From CAYYJR01 sp964472305 (GTDB lineage: Bacteria > Armatimonadota > Hebobacteria > CAIYQO01), in the NCBI GenBank assembly GCA_964472305.1, contig CAYYJR010000013.1, positions 52,521-116,520 on the forward strand: 64,000 bases of DNA, read 5' to 3'. This document shows, one piece after another, positions 43,728 through 52,893 of this stretch (within the stretch, counting starts at the first letter, position 1; each line of letters begins with the position of its first letter). The notes under the pieces were generated by a model that saw nothing but the letters and a program-made list of their open reading frames with translations, was not told where the DNA came from and did no database searches. Both the position numbers and the translations under genes were made by a program.

Positions 43728-43733
43728 GCCGCG

Positions 43734-44459
43734 TTATCCGTCCGTCCGCTCCCAGGCCAGCAAACGGCCACAGTTGTCGCACACCGTCAATTCTTCGCCT
43801 TCGCGCAGCCGCTCCAGCGTCTGCGGAGTAAGCTTGACATGGCACGCGGAGCACATGTCATGGGTGATCGCCGCCAACCCGACGCCTTCCTTGGCCTTGC
43901 GCAGATCGTCATAACGGCGCATCAGCATCCGGTCCTCAACGCGCGCGGCCAGCCGCTCGCGCTCTTGCTGCAACTCGGCGATCTCCCGCTGCAGCCGGGC
44001 CGTCTCCGCCTGTGTGCGCGCCACCGTTTCTTTCCAGCGACGCTTGGCAATGTCCAGTTCGGTCGCCAGCGCGGCGGTTTGTGTGCGCGCATCCTCCACC
44101 TGGTCCATCAATCCGAGCAGTGTCTCTTCGTGGCGGCCAATCTGCGTTTTGAGCATCTCTTCGTCTTTTTCCAGATCGCCCAGTTCTTTGGGATTATTGA
44201 CACGCCCGCTGTACAGCTTGTCATGCACGGTGTTGCGCTTATCCTCGATGCTCTTCAATGACAACTCTTCGTCTTTTTGCGCGGCTTCCAGCTTACGCAG
44301 CGCTTCGGTGGCAGCGTCGTGACGCTTCAGCACGGCGATAGCCTGCTGCTTCAACTGCTCGCCGGTATCCAGTTCCTTCAACGCTTGCATGCGCTGATAA
44401 ATCTGAACATCGGCTTTTTGCAGGTCCACGAGTTTGGCGAGTTCTTCTACCAGTGCCAC
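43734..44459 (-). CDS. Coiled-coil protein with C-terminal C4 zinc ribbon (CT398-like)
   Basis: GTG start 44459 with AAGGAGA 6 nt upstream, 241 residues. About residues 1-185 form a long two-part coiled coil (heptads broken near GRVNNPKELGDLE). Residues about 200-235 are the zinc ribbon: MCSACHVKLTPQTL and CDNCGRLLAWER. The family is widespread; structural homologues have been linked to secretion or RNA factors, but no definite function is set. Upstream in the transcript of the ftsW/rodA gene. Confidence 0.92.
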   Translation of the reverse strand: MALVEELAKLVDLQKADVQIYQRMQALKELDTGEQLKQQAIAVLKRHDAATEALRKLEAAQKDEELSLKSIEDKRNTVHDKLYSGRVNNPKELGDLEKDEEMLKTQIGRHEETLLGLMDQVEDARTQTAALATELDIAKRRWKETVARTQAETARLQREIAELQQERERLAARVEDRMLMRRYDDLRKAKEGVGLAAITHDMCSACHVKLTPQTLERLREGEELTVCDNCGRLLAWERTDG

Positions 44460-44673
44460 AGGCGTCTCCTTGCGTGCGGGGATGTTCCATTCTACCCCGA
44501 GTGCTATTGCCTGTCAAAACGCGCTCTGCATCTGGACTCGCGCGGGGGCTAGCGGGTATACTGGTGGCGGCACGGTGGCAGATCACACGCGGCAGCAATT
44601 TACTCACGACACCGCAAGGGCGCATGCGCGCGGAAGCATGCTTTCCAACGCGTGCCGAACGTGACTGTTATTC

Positions 44674-44793
44674 ATGAGCAGGAACCGGAACGATGCCGCG
44701 CTCATGGCTTTTTCTGCCGTCGAGATCAATCCGATGACGCGATCAGGTGAGAAACAGCGTGCAATGAGCGCGGCGGTAATGAGGATGCAATGA
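44674..44793 (+). CDS. Possible 39-aa ORF overlapping pdxT start
   Basis: A frame from ATG 44674 to TGA 44793 overlaps the pdxT ATG by four bases (ATGA). No ribosome site is visible and the peptide is not recognised. It could be a leader peptide or chance; the region 44460-44673 around it has no other feature. Confidence 0.2.
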   Translation: MSRNRNDAALMAFSAVEINPMTRSGEKQRAMSAAVMRMQ

Positions 44794-45389
44794 CTGTAGT
44801 AATAGGCGTGCTGGCGTTGCAGGGGGATGTGCGCGAGCATCTGGAGGCCATCCGCAACGCGGGCGGCGAGGCGATTCCGGTGAAAACGCGCGAGGAGATT
44901 GCGCGCGTGGACGGACTCATTATCCCCGGAGGGGAAAGCACGACAGTCGGCAAACTGCTCGATCGCTTCGGACTGATGGATGTGGTACGCGCGATGCCGG
45001 AGGACGGCAAGCCGATTTTCGGCACCTGCACGGGAATGATCCTGCTGGCGAAAGAAATCGAAGAAAGCACACAACCACGGCTGGGACTGATGGATATCAC
45101 CGTGCGGCGCAACGCCTTCGGCCGCCAGGTGGACAGTTTCGAAGATGACCTGCCGGTGGAAGGCGTCGCCGGCGGACCGGTGCGCGCCGTCTTCATCCGC
45201 GCGCCGTATATCACCGACCTCAAACCCGGCGTCGAAGTGCTGGCCGAGTTCAACGGCCATCCGGTGCTGGTGCGCGAAGGCTATTTGCTCGCTGCGGCAT
45301 TTCACCCCGAACTGACCAACGACACGCGCATTCATGCGCTGTTCATCGAGATGGTGGAACGGGCAAAAGCGGAAAGAACATCATCATGA
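44790..45389 (+). CDS. pdxT: Pyridoxal 5'-phosphate synthase glutaminase subunit PdxT
   Basis: 199 residues, GAGG 6 nt before ATG 44790. Class I glutaminase supplying ammonia to PdxS: VLALQGDVREHLEA, IPGGESTTVGKL, nucleophile Cys in IFGTCTGMILLA and the His/Glu pair in AFHPELTND. The pdxS partner is not in the window; in many genomes it precedes pdxT. Its stop overlaps the methyltransferase start by 4 bp (ATGA). Confidence 0.97.
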   Translation: MTVVIGVLALQGDVREHLEAIRNAGGEAIPVKTREEIARVDGLIIPGGESTTVGKLLDRFGLMDVVRAMPEDGKPIFGTCTGMILLAKEIEESTQPRLGLMDITVRRNAFGRQVDSFEDDLPVEGVAGGPVRAVFIRAPYITDLKPGVEVLAEFNGHPVLVREGYLLAAAFHPELTNDTRIHALFIEMVERAKAERTSS

Positions 45390-46123
45390 CCGATCCTTAC
45401 GCTTCCGTGGCGGAGCATTACGATATTATGATCGATTGGCCGGCGCGGTTGGCGCGGGAACGGCCGTTCTTCGCGGAATTGATCGCGCCGGGGACGCGCG
45501 TGCTCGACGTGGGGTGCGGCACCGGGCAGCACTGCCGGCTGTTCGCTGAGTTGGGCGCACAGGTGACGGGACTCGAACCCAGCGCGGCGATGCAGGCACG
45601 CGCGCAGGCGCTGACGGCGGGTGACAACCCGCGTTTTGTCACGGGCGGCTTCGCCGAAATTCCGGCGCTGGAACAAACCTTCACGCTCATCACCGTGCTG
45701 GGCAACACGCTGGCACACGTGAATGATGCGCGCGGTCTGGCTGCGGCGCTGCGTGCCATGCGCATCGCGCTGGCGCCGGGCGGACGGCTGTGCATTCAGG
45801 TTATCAATTACGACAGTCTGCTCACGGTTGGATCACGCCGATTGCCGTTGATTCACCGTCGGCGCGATGACCGCGAGTATCTTTTCCTGCGCGAGCATCG
45901 CATCATCGGACGACGCGCCGAATTCACCATCACCACGTTGATCCGCGACGGCGAGTGGCGGCAACAGGACGAGCGCAGCACGCACATCCCGCTCACCGGC
46001 GAACGCCTGCAACGCGCGTTGCGCCGTGCCGGATTCCACGACATCACCCTTCATGGCGGCTATCAGCGCGAACCGTATCATCCTACCGCCTCACCGAGCC
46101 TGGTCGTGCTGGCGACACGCTGA
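45386..46123 (+). CDS. Class I SAM-dependent methyltransferase
   Basis: 245 residues overlapping pdxT by 4 bp. Motif I VLDVGCGTGQHCRLFAELGA, motif II GLEPSAAMQARA, post-motif TLITVLGNTLAHVNDARGLAA. The N-terminus DPYASVAEHYDIMIDW is typical of the Methyltransf_11/25 group (SAM-binding, small-molecule acceptors). Substrate unknown; coupling with pdxT suggests co-expression only. Confidence 0.9.
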   Translation: MTDPYASVAEHYDIMIDWPARLARERPFFAELIAPGTRVLDVGCGTGQHCRLFAELGAQVTGLEPSAAMQARAQALTAGDNPRFVTGGFAEIPALEQTFTLITVLGNTLAHVNDARGLAAALRAMRIALAPGGRLCIQVINYDSLLTVGSRRLPLIHRRRDDREYLFLREHRIIGRRAEFTITTLIRDGEWRQQDERSTHIPLTGERLQRALRRAGFHDITLHGGYQREPYHPTASPSLVVLATR

Positions 46124-46177
46124 CGGGTCGAGTGACGTTACCCATACATCAGCATGTGTCCGGCGTCGTTCCCGATC

Positions 46178-47212
46178 TTAAAACGCTTTACTCTCGCGAC
46201 GATGCAGCAGGTAAAGGAAGAAGGGGCTGCCCAGCACGCTGGTGACGATGCCGATGGGCAATTCGCCGCCGGGAATGAGGGTGCGGGCGAGTACGTCGGC
46301 CCACACCAACAGCAAACCGCCGCACAACAGGCAGGCGGGGAGCAGCACGCGGTGATTGGGCCCGACCAGCAGCCGCATCAGGTGTGGAATAATGAGGCCG
46401 ACAAAGGCGATGATGCCGCTGACCGCCACCGCCGCGGCCGCGAGCAGCGAGGCAATGAAGAGCATCATCAACTTGGTGCGTTCCAGATTGATGCCGAGGT
46501 AATGCGCCGTCTCATCGCCCAGCGCGAGAATATTCAGGTCACGCTGACGCAGCAAAGCCAGCACGACGCCCACCGCCACATAGGGCAGCAACGCCTGCAC
46601 GTGCGACCATTCGCGATTCGCCAGACTGCCCATCAGCCACCCCATCACCTCGCGCAACTCGCTTTGCCCGCGCTGCAATAACAGGAACGAGGTAACGGCC
46701 TGTACCAATCCACCGATCGCGATACCGGTCAGCAGCAACGTGCCCACCGGCACGCGCCCGCCGCGCCGCGACAGGCTATAGACAAGCAGGGTGATCGCCA
46801 GCCCGCCGAGGAACGCCGCCAGCGATAGCACGTTGAGCAAGCCGACGGTGGCGCTGAAGCCCAGCGCCACGGTGAGCACCGCTCCCAACGCCGCGCCGGA
46901 GGAAACGCCGACGATATAGGGGTCGGCCATCGGATTGTGAAACAGCGCCTGCATCAGCGCGCCGGCGACGGCCAGCGCGGCGCCCACCAGCACCGCCAGC
47001 AGGATGCGCGGCAGACGGAATCCCCAGATGATGGTATCGAAGGCATCGGCGGCACCGTGCCCGGTCAGGTGATGCCAAAAGACGCGCAGTATCTGCCCGG
47101 GTGCAATCCACACCGTGCCAATGCCGACGGACAGCACCACGCTCACCAGCAGCAGCGCGCCGAGGACGAGCAATACCAGCCAGGCCCGCCGTGAGGGTTG
47201 CCAGGCGCTCAT
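46178..47212 (-). CDS. btuC: BtuC-like vitamin B12 ABC transporter permease
   Basis: 344 residues with about ten transmembrane helices (FecCD family): WGFRLPRILLAVLVGAALAV, GALMQALFHNPMADPYIVGV, GLIIPHLMRLLVGPNHR and the C-terminal LPIGIVTSVLGSPFFLYLL. It overlaps btuD by 4 bp. The B12 assignment comes from the cobalamin riboswitch upstream of the operon; the sequence alone would also fit iron-siderophore permeases. Confidence 0.9.
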   Translation of the reverse strand: MSAWQPSRRAWLVLLVLGALLLVSVVLSVGIGTVWIAPGQILRVFWHHLTGHGAADAFDTIIWGFRLPRILLAVLVGAALAVAGALMQALFHNPMADPYIVGVSSGAALGAVLTVALGFSATVGLLNVLSLAAFLGGLAITLLVYSLSRRGGRVPVGTLLLTGIAIGGLVQAVTSFLLLQRGQSELREVMGWLMGSLANREWSHVQALLPYVAVGVVLALLRQRDLNILALGDETAHYLGINLERTKLMMLFIASLLAAAAVAVSGIIAFVGLIIPHLMRLLVGPNHRVLLPACLLCGGLLLVWADVLARTLIPGGELPIGIVTSVLGSPFFLYLLHRRESKAF

Positions 47213-48018
47213 AGCTCCTCCTCTTCCGCGCGCGGCGCGCGGCTGTGCAGCACGAAGGGCTGGCCGCTGTAGGGATTCGACTCCACGCGCACCAGCGTGC
47301 CGTATACTGCGCGCAGATGGTCCTCGGTCACCACCTCCGTCGGACTGCCCAGGGCGTAAATCGTTCCTACCGAAAACAGCGCCAGCCGGCGGCAGTACTC
47401 GGTCGCCAGGTTCAAGTCATGCGAGATACAGAGGACGGACAGCCCCTGCTCTTCGTTCAAACGCGCGAGCAACTCGAAAATATCCAGTTGGTGGCCGATG
47501 TCGAGGTGCGCGGTGGGCTCATCGAGCAGCAATACGCGCGGGCGCTGTGCCAGCGCGCGGGCGATCGTGACGCGCTGCAACTCGCCGGAACTCAACTGGT
47601 CGATCGCGCGCCGTTGCAGGTGGGTGATATCGGTGAGGGTAATGGCTTCGTCTACCGCCGCGCGGTCGGCGGCGCCCGGCGAGGTAAAACCGCCCAGGTG
47701 TGGGTGACGCCCCATCTCCACCACTTCGCGCACGCTGAAGGCGAAGGCGGGCACGCTCACTTGCGGCACCACCGCGAGCAGACGCGCCTGCTCGCGCGGG
47801 GTGTATTCGCGCAGCGGGCGCCCGGCCAGCCGCACCTCACCCCGGCGCAACGGCAGCACGCCGGTCAGCGCCTTGATCAGCGTACTTTTCCCCGATCCAT
47901 TGGGGCCGATGACGCCGAGGAATTCACCCGGATGCAGCGCCAGGTCGATGCCGTGCAGCACCTCGCGCTCGCCGTAGCCGCTGGCAAGGTCGATGGCTTC
48001 CAGCACGGGCGCATTCAT
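47209..48018 (-). CDS. btuD: BtuD-like ABC transporter ATP-binding protein
   Basis: 269 residues. Walker A GPNGSGKSTLIKAL, Q-loop near VVPQVSV, signature LSSGELQRVTIARAL, Walker B RVLLLDEPTAHLD and switch His in CISHDLN. It powers uptake through the BtuC-like permease. Overlaps both neighbours by 4 bp, a tightly coupled operon in the order btuF-btuD-btuC. Confidence 0.93.
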   Translation of the reverse strand: MNAPVLEAIDLASGYGEREVLHGIDLALHPGEFLGVIGPNGSGKSTLIKALTGVLPLRRGEVRLAGRPLREYTPREQARLLAVVPQVSVPAFAFSVREVVEMGRHPHLGGFTSPGAADRAAVDEAITLTDITHLQRRAIDQLSSGELQRVTIARALAQRPRVLLLDEPTAHLDIGHQLDIFELLARLNEEQGLSVLCISHDLNLATEYCRRLALFSVGTIYALGSPTEVVTEDHLRAVYGTLVRVESNPYSGQPFVLHSRAPRAEEEEL

Positions 48019-49013
48019 TTTGCCCCCTTGCCGAACAGCGCAGGATGCAGCGCGGCGGCGACAGCCTCCAGGCCGTCGAGCAGTCGCGGCCCGGGCAGCG
48101 TCAACGCGTCGTCATCCAGTACCGTGACCCGCCCTTGCTTCACCGCGGTCAGCGTGCGCCAGCGCGGCAAGGCGCGCAGTTTGGCGAGCGCGGTGGCGCT
48201 GGTGAGCGCCGGCTTGGCGGAGCCGTCCATCTGACCGGCAAGCAACAGAATCACCTGCGGATCAGTGGCAGTGATGGTTTCCATCGACAACTCCGGCCAC
48301 GGACGCCCGGTGCGCGCGGCGATATTCGTTCCTCCGCCCAGGCGAATCAACTCGTCGATGAAACTGCCGGTGCCCGCGCTGAACAATCCATCCAGCGAAA
48401 AAAGGAACAACACGCGCGGACGCTCGGCGGCGGGGAGGGCTTGCGTGCGTTGTTCGATCGCCGCACGGCGCGCGTCGAGGCGTGCCGTCAGTTGTTCCGC
48501 CGCGACTTCTTCGCCGACCAGACGGCCAATCAGACGGATTGCGTCGTCCACTTCCGCGATGGTAGTGGCATCCACCGCCGCCACCGTCAGCCCCAGCGAC
48601 TGCATCTGGGTGATGAGATCGAGCGGATTGCCGCGCGCGCCGAGTACCAGGTCGGGCTTCAGCGCGACGATCTTCTCCACGTTCGGGTTGGTGTAGCCGC
48701 CGATTTTCGGCAGTCTGGCCGCCGCGGGCGGGTAATCGCAATAGGTGGTATCCGCCAGCACGCGGTCGCCGGCGCCGAGAGCGAAAAGTATCTCGGTGGC
48801 GTTGGGGGCGATGGCGACGATGTGCACGGGCTGCTGCTTCACCGTCACCGTGCGCTTCAGTGCGTCGGTCACCGTCACCGGGAAGCCGTTCGCGGCGGGA
48901 TGCGGACGTTCCGACGCGTGACGTGCCTGCCGGGGCAGCATCAGCAGTGCGACCACCACGCCGACCAGCAGGCCGGCGAGGAACAGGATAAGCCAATGAC
49001 GTTGGCGCGGCAT
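48015..49013 (-). CDS. btuF: BtuF-like cobalamin-binding periplasmic protein
   Basis: ATG 49013 (AAAGGA upstream) gives 332 residues with an N-terminal membrane/signal segment LILFLAGLLVGVVVALLML. The two-lobed binding fold has VHIVAIAPNATEILFALGAG, CDYPPAAARLPKIGGYTNPN and KPDLVLGARGNP, with a lobe linker helix near residues 185-215. Probably lipid-free and signal-anchored. First gene after the riboswitch and its terminator. Confidence 0.93.
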   Translation of the reverse strand: MPRQRHWLILFLAGLLVGVVVALLMLPRQARHASERPHPAANGFPVTVTDALKRTVTVKQQPVHIVAIAPNATEILFALGAGDRVLADTTYCDYPPAAARLPKIGGYTNPNVEKIVALKPDLVLGARGNPLDLITQMQSLGLTVAAVDATTIAEVDDAIRLIGRLVGEEVAAEQLTARLDARRAAIEQRTQALPAAERPRVLFLFSLDGLFSAGTGSFIDELIRLGGGTNIAARTGRPWPELSMETITATDPQVILLLAGQMDGSAKPALTSATALAKLRALPRWRTLTAVKQGRVTVLDDDALTLPGPRLLDGLEAVAAALHPALFGKGAK

Positions 49014-49045
49014 ACGATGTCCTTTGTGCTCCACGCGTCCGGGCG

Positions 49046-49079
49046 CAAAAAACCCTGGCCGCCGGAAAGAGGGCCAGGG
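49046..49079 (-). terminator. Expression-platform terminator of the cobalamin riboswitch
   Basis: On the minus strand, a hairpin (ccctggcc / ggccaggg) followed by TTTTTT, between the riboswitch and btuF. It would stop transcription when cobalamin is bound. Confidence 0.9.
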
Positions 49080-49138
49080 CTGATAGGTCAGATCGACCGG
49101 CGCCGTGCCCCTTCCCGCGTGGAGGCGATTGGCGAGAT

Positions 49139-49295
49139 AGCAGGCAGGTCGGTCTCCTGGCTCCCGCGTCATCCTCCGCCCGCGCCTTCCCGCCCCGATC
49201 ACTCGGGGCAGTGGCGTTCCGCGGGCATTGTCAGCGGTCACAGTTGCGCGTCAGCGACGGATTTACACCGTCTTCCCTTGATGCACCTGCCTGTC
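49139..49295 (-). promoter_or_regulatory. Cobalamin (AdoCbl) riboswitch
   Basis: On the minus strand the aptamer reads: P1 strand GCAGGTGCATC; GGGAAGACGGTGTAAATCC; CGCTGACGCGCAACTG; and the closing B12 box GAGCCAGGAGACCGACCTGCC that pairs with P1. These are the core blocks of the cobalamin class (GGGAA, GGTG, AATCC, GCAACTGT, B12 box). It precedes btuFDC, so B12 should repress its own import. Confidence 0.96.
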
Positions 49296-49435
49296 GCGCA
49301 CGAGATACGTTCCTGCATGGTAGCAAGATGGCGGAACGGCGTCAAGCATCCGATCCTCCCTACTCCTGCTCCTGCTCACCGCTGAGCCGTAAGGCCGACC
49401 GCGAACAATTCTCGCGTCTCGTTCCCTTTCCGGCA

Positions 49436-51952
49436 CTACGGCGACAGCAACTCCTCGGCGACCGGTTCGGGCACGGCGGAAAGCGGAATATGGATGCCGG
49501 TGACATGCCAGATATCGCGCGCGTATTCGGCAATGGTGCGGTCGCTGGAGAACTTGCCGCTGCGGGCGACGTTCAGGATCGACATGCGCGTCCAGCGCGC
49601 GGAGTCGCGATACGCCGCCGACACCTGGTCCTGGCACGCCAGATACGCATCAAAATCCGCCGCGAGGCAATACTCGTCACCGGTCGTCAGGGTGTCATAA
49701 ATGGGGCGAAACAGGTCGTGATTGCCGTGAGAGAAGAAATCGCGCTCCAGCAGGTGCAAAATATGCTGCAGCATCGGGGAACGCTGAATGAACTCGGCGG
49801 GATGATACCCCCGCTGTTTCAGCGCGACCACTTCGTCGGCGGTCATGCCGAAGATGAAGATATTCTCCTCGCCCACCTCTTCACGGATCTCGACGTTGGC
49901 GCCGTCCAGCGTGCCGATGGTCACCGCGCCATTCAGCGCGAACTTCATGTTGCCCGTGCCGGAGGCTTCCTTGCCGGCAGTGGAAATCTGCTCGGACAGG
50001 TTGGCGGCGGGGATCAGCATCTCCGCCAGCGAGACGCGATAATTGGGCAGGAAAGCCACGCGCAGCGCATTTTTCGTCATCGGGTCATGGTTGATGAGAT
50101 CGGCCAGACTGGTAATGAAGCGGATAATGAGCTTCGCATAACTGTAACCCGGCGCCGCCTTGCCGCCGATGAGAAAAGTGCGCGGAACGAATCCGTCACC
50201 CGGTTCCTCTTTAAACCGCAGGTAAGTGGCGGCGATATACAGCGCGAACAGCAACTGGCGCTTGTATTCGTGGAAGCGTTTCACCTGAATGTCGAACAGG
50301 CTGTCCGGTGTCAGGATCACGCCGCATTCCTGCCGTACCATGCTGATGAGCGGTTGCTTGCAGCCTTGCTTTACCGCGGTCCAGCGTCGTTGAAATTCCG
50401 CGTCATCTGCCAGCGGTTCCAGTTGGCGCAACTGTTCGAGGTCACGGATCCACCCATCGCCGATCGCCTCGCTGATGAGCGCGGAGAGCGTCGGATTGGC
50501 CTCGCGCAACCAGCGCCGCGGAGTGATGCCGTTGGTCTTATTGGTGAATTTTGTCGGCCAGTATGCGGCAAAGTCGTGCAGGATCGTCTCCTGCAACAAA
50601 CGCGTATGCAGCGCCGAGACGCCGTTTACCGCGTGACTGCCCACCACCGCCAGATAGGCCATACGCACGCGCTTCACGCCGTCTTCGGCGATGATCGACA
50701 TCCGCCGCAGCATCTCCACGTCACCCGGATAGCGCCGTGCCACGTCCTTGAGAAAATTGTAATTGATCAGGTAAATGATCTCCAGATGCCGCGGCAGCAG
50801 CGCTTCCAGCATGGATACGGGCCATTCCTCCAGCGCCTCCGGCAGCACGGTATGATTCGTGTAGCCAAAGGTGCGCACCGTCAATTCCCACGCGGTGTCC
50901 CACGTCAAGCCCTCATCATCGATCATGATGCGCAGCAGTTCCGGGATGGCAAGAGCCGGATGCGTGTCGTTCAACTGGATGGCAACCCGGTCGGGAAACA
51001 TCGACCACGGCACCTCGTCAGCCTTGAAGCGGCGAACGATGTCCTGAACCGAAGCGGAAACCAGGAAATACTCTTGCTTCAGCCGCAATTCCTTGCCGAC
51101 GAAGAACTGGTCGTTCGGATACAGCACTTTGGAAATGTTCTCCGTCTCCACGCGCTCCTGGCTGGCCGCCATATAATCACCGCTGTTGAAGTCATCCAGG
51201 TTGAATTCCTCCGAGGCGTGCGCGCTCCACAACCGCAGCGTGTTCACCGTCAGCGTGCCGAATCCCGGCGTGGGGCGATCATACGGCATCGCCAGCACTT
51301 CGTCGGTATTCACCCAGATGTTGCGCTCGCAGCCATCGATACAGGTGCGCCGCTCGATCCGGCCGCCAAAGCGCACTTTAAAAGCGAACTCGGGCCGTGC
51401 GATTTCCCACGGATTGGGCAAACCGAGCCAGTTGTCCGGCGTCTCCACCTGTTTGCCTTCAATAATGCGCTGGTTGAACAGTCCGAAGTCATAGCGGATG
51501 CCGTAACCGTGCGCGGGGATGCCCAGGGTCGCCATGGAATCGAGGAAGCACGCGGCCAGCCGGCCCAACCCGCCGTTGCCCAACCCCGCGTCCATCTCCA
51601 GCTTGCGCATCTCCTCCAGTTCAACGCCTAACGACTCCAGCACGTCCTTGCAGACATCATACAGGCCGAGATTGATTAACGCATCGCCCAGCGTGCGTCC
51701 GAGCAGGAACTCCATCGAGAGGTAATACACCCGTTTACTTTTCTGCTGATGGTAGGTTTGCTGGGTGAGTATCCAGCGCTCGATCAACCGTTCCGCCGCG
51801 GAATAGGCTGTCGCGAGAAACTGATCGTATGGGGTGGCGCTGTATTGATCTTTCCCCAAGCGATATTCCAGGTTGCTCAATATCGACATCTTGTAGGATT
51901 CGATATCGTTGCGCTTAAACTGCACCTGCCACTGCGACCCGTCAATAGCCAT
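49436..51952 (-). CDS. glgP: Glycogen/alpha-glucan phosphorylase, copy 2
   Basis: ATG 51952 (GGAG 8 nt upstream) gives 838 residues, very similar to copy 1. Seen: SATPYDQFLATAYS, GLGNGGLGRLAACFLDSMA, QLNDTHPALAIPELLR, EASGTGNMKFALNGAV with the PLP lysine. It differs from copy 1 mainly in the N-terminal regulatory segment and the far C-terminus. It lies upstream of the btu riboswitch on the same strand and divergently from mqnA. Possible explanations for two copies are different glucans or different regulation. Confidence 0.96.
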   Translation of the reverse strand: MAIDGSQWQVQFKRNDIESYKMSILSNLEYRLGKDQYSATPYDQFLATAYSAAERLIERWILTQQTYHQQKSKRVYYLSMEFLLGRTLGDALINLGLYDVCKDVLESLGVELEEMRKLEMDAGLGNGGLGRLAACFLDSMATLGIPAHGYGIRYDFGLFNQRIIEGKQVETPDNWLGLPNPWEIARPEFAFKVRFGGRIERRTCIDGCERNIWVNTDEVLAMPYDRPTPGFGTLTVNTLRLWSAHASEEFNLDDFNSGDYMAASQERVETENISKVLYPNDQFFVGKELRLKQEYFLVSASVQDIVRRFKADEVPWSMFPDRVAIQLNDTHPALAIPELLRIMIDDEGLTWDTAWELTVRTFGYTNHTVLPEALEEWPVSMLEALLPRHLEIIYLINYNFLKDVARRYPGDVEMLRRMSIIAEDGVKRVRMAYLAVVGSHAVNGVSALHTRLLQETILHDFAAYWPTKFTNKTNGITPRRWLREANPTLSALISEAIGDGWIRDLEQLRQLEPLADDAEFQRRWTAVKQGCKQPLISMVRQECGVILTPDSLFDIQVKRFHEYKRQLLFALYIAATYLRFKEEPGDGFVPRTFLIGGKAAPGYSYAKLIIRFITSLADLINHDPMTKNALRVAFLPNYRVSLAEMLIPAANLSEQISTAGKEASGTGNMKFALNGAVTIGTLDGANVEIREEVGEENIFIFGMTADEVVALKQRGYHPAEFIQRSPMLQHILHLLERDFFSHGNHDLFRPIYDTLTTGDEYCLAADFDAYLACQDQVSAAYRDSARWTRMSILNVARSGKFSSDRTIAEYARDIWHVTGIHIPLSAVPEPVAEELLSP

Positions 51953-52081
51953 GATCACACTCCATAAACGAGCGTTGGGGAAGATGCCCCGCACGATCGC
52001 CGGGCATCCAGTCATAGTTTCGGCAGAAATAAGACAGAATAAAAATAGTGTAAACCAGCAAGCGCAGATTCGCAATGCGTT

Positions 52082-52110
52082 TTGCCCTTTTTCCCGCGCT
52101 GGATTATACT
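52082..52110 (+). promoter_or_regulatory. Promoter of mqnA; probable leaderless transcript
   Basis: TTGCCC, a 17-bp spacer and TATACT, then exactly 6 nt to ATG 52117. Confidence 0.7.
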
Positions 52111-52116
52111 GTGCGC

Positions 52117-52893
52117 ATGAAAATCGGCAGTGTTCCGTATCTGAATGCGCGCCCGCTGGTGGATTGGCTGGAGCGTTGCCCCCACCCCGATCTGTCGCTG
52201 CATTACGACCATCCCTCCGTGCTGGTGCGACAGGTGCTCGCCGGCGTCACGGATATTGCCATGGCGTCCACTTTTCCCACGTTGGAGCACCCGGAGTTAT
52301 GCCTGCTGCCCGGCCTGGGGGTGACGGTAAGCGGGCCGGCGTGGAGCGTGCGGCTGTTGAGCAAAGTGCCGCCGGCGAGCATTCGCACACTGGCACTCGA
52401 TGCCCATTCACGTTCCACCACCGTGCTGGCGCGCATCATCCTCGCCGACCGCTACGGAGTGACGCCGGAGTGTCTCGACCTGCCGCCCGACCTGCCGGCA
52501 ATGCTGGCGCAGGCCGACGCCGCCGTGCTGATCGGCGATATCGGCATCGCGGTGTCCGGTGAAGGCTTGTTCGACATCGATCTGGGCACGGAGTGGTGGG
52601 CGCTCACCGGATTGCCGTTCTATTTCGCCGGCTGGGTGTCGCGCGACGCGGCGCTCCTTGAGCGCGCGGCGCCGCTGTTGCACGAAGCACTGGAACACGG
52701 GCTGGCGCGGCTGCCCGCCATCGCCGCGGAAGAAGCGGTTCGCCTGCACCTGTCCGAGGAGCGCTGCCACGCCTACCTGGCGCAGATTATGCAATACCGC
52801 ACCGGCGCGGCGGAAGCGGACGGGCTGGAAGAATTCCGACGGCGCGCGGCGCGGCTGGGGCTGCTCGATGGGAGGGCGTCACATGCACGCTGA
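52117..52893 (+). CDS. mqnA: Chorismate dehydratase MqnA
   Basis: 258 residues from ATG 52117, opening KIGSVPYLNARPLVDWL (the family opening). It dehydrates chorismate to 3-enolpyruvylbenzoate, the first step of the futalosine menaquinone pathway. Other blocks: GVTDIAMASTFPTLEH, LLPGLGVTVSGPAWSVRL, ALDAHSRSTTVLARIIL, AAVLIGDIGIAVSGEGL and DLGTEWWALTGLPFYFAGW. Overlaps mqnC by 11 bp; probably leaderless. Confidence 0.94.
   Translation: MKIGSVPYLNARPLVDWLERCPHPDLSLHYDHPSVLVRQVLAGVTDIAMASTFPTLEHPELCLLPGLGVTVSGPAWSVRLLSKVPPASIRTLALDAHSRSTTVLARIILADRYGVTPECLDLPPDLPAMLAQADAAVLIGDIGIAVSGEGLFDIDLGTEWWALTGLPFYFAGWVSRDAALLERAAPLLHEALEHGLARLPAIAAEEAVRLHLSEERCHAYLAQIMQYRTGAAEADGLEEFRRRAARLGLLDGRASHAR

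Noticed and set aside
49211..51631. Open frame of 806 codons on the plus strand opposite glgP copy 2
   Set aside because: It is the reverse shadow of a conserved gene in GC-rich DNA; the product has no recognisable domain and an atypical, low-complexity make-up.
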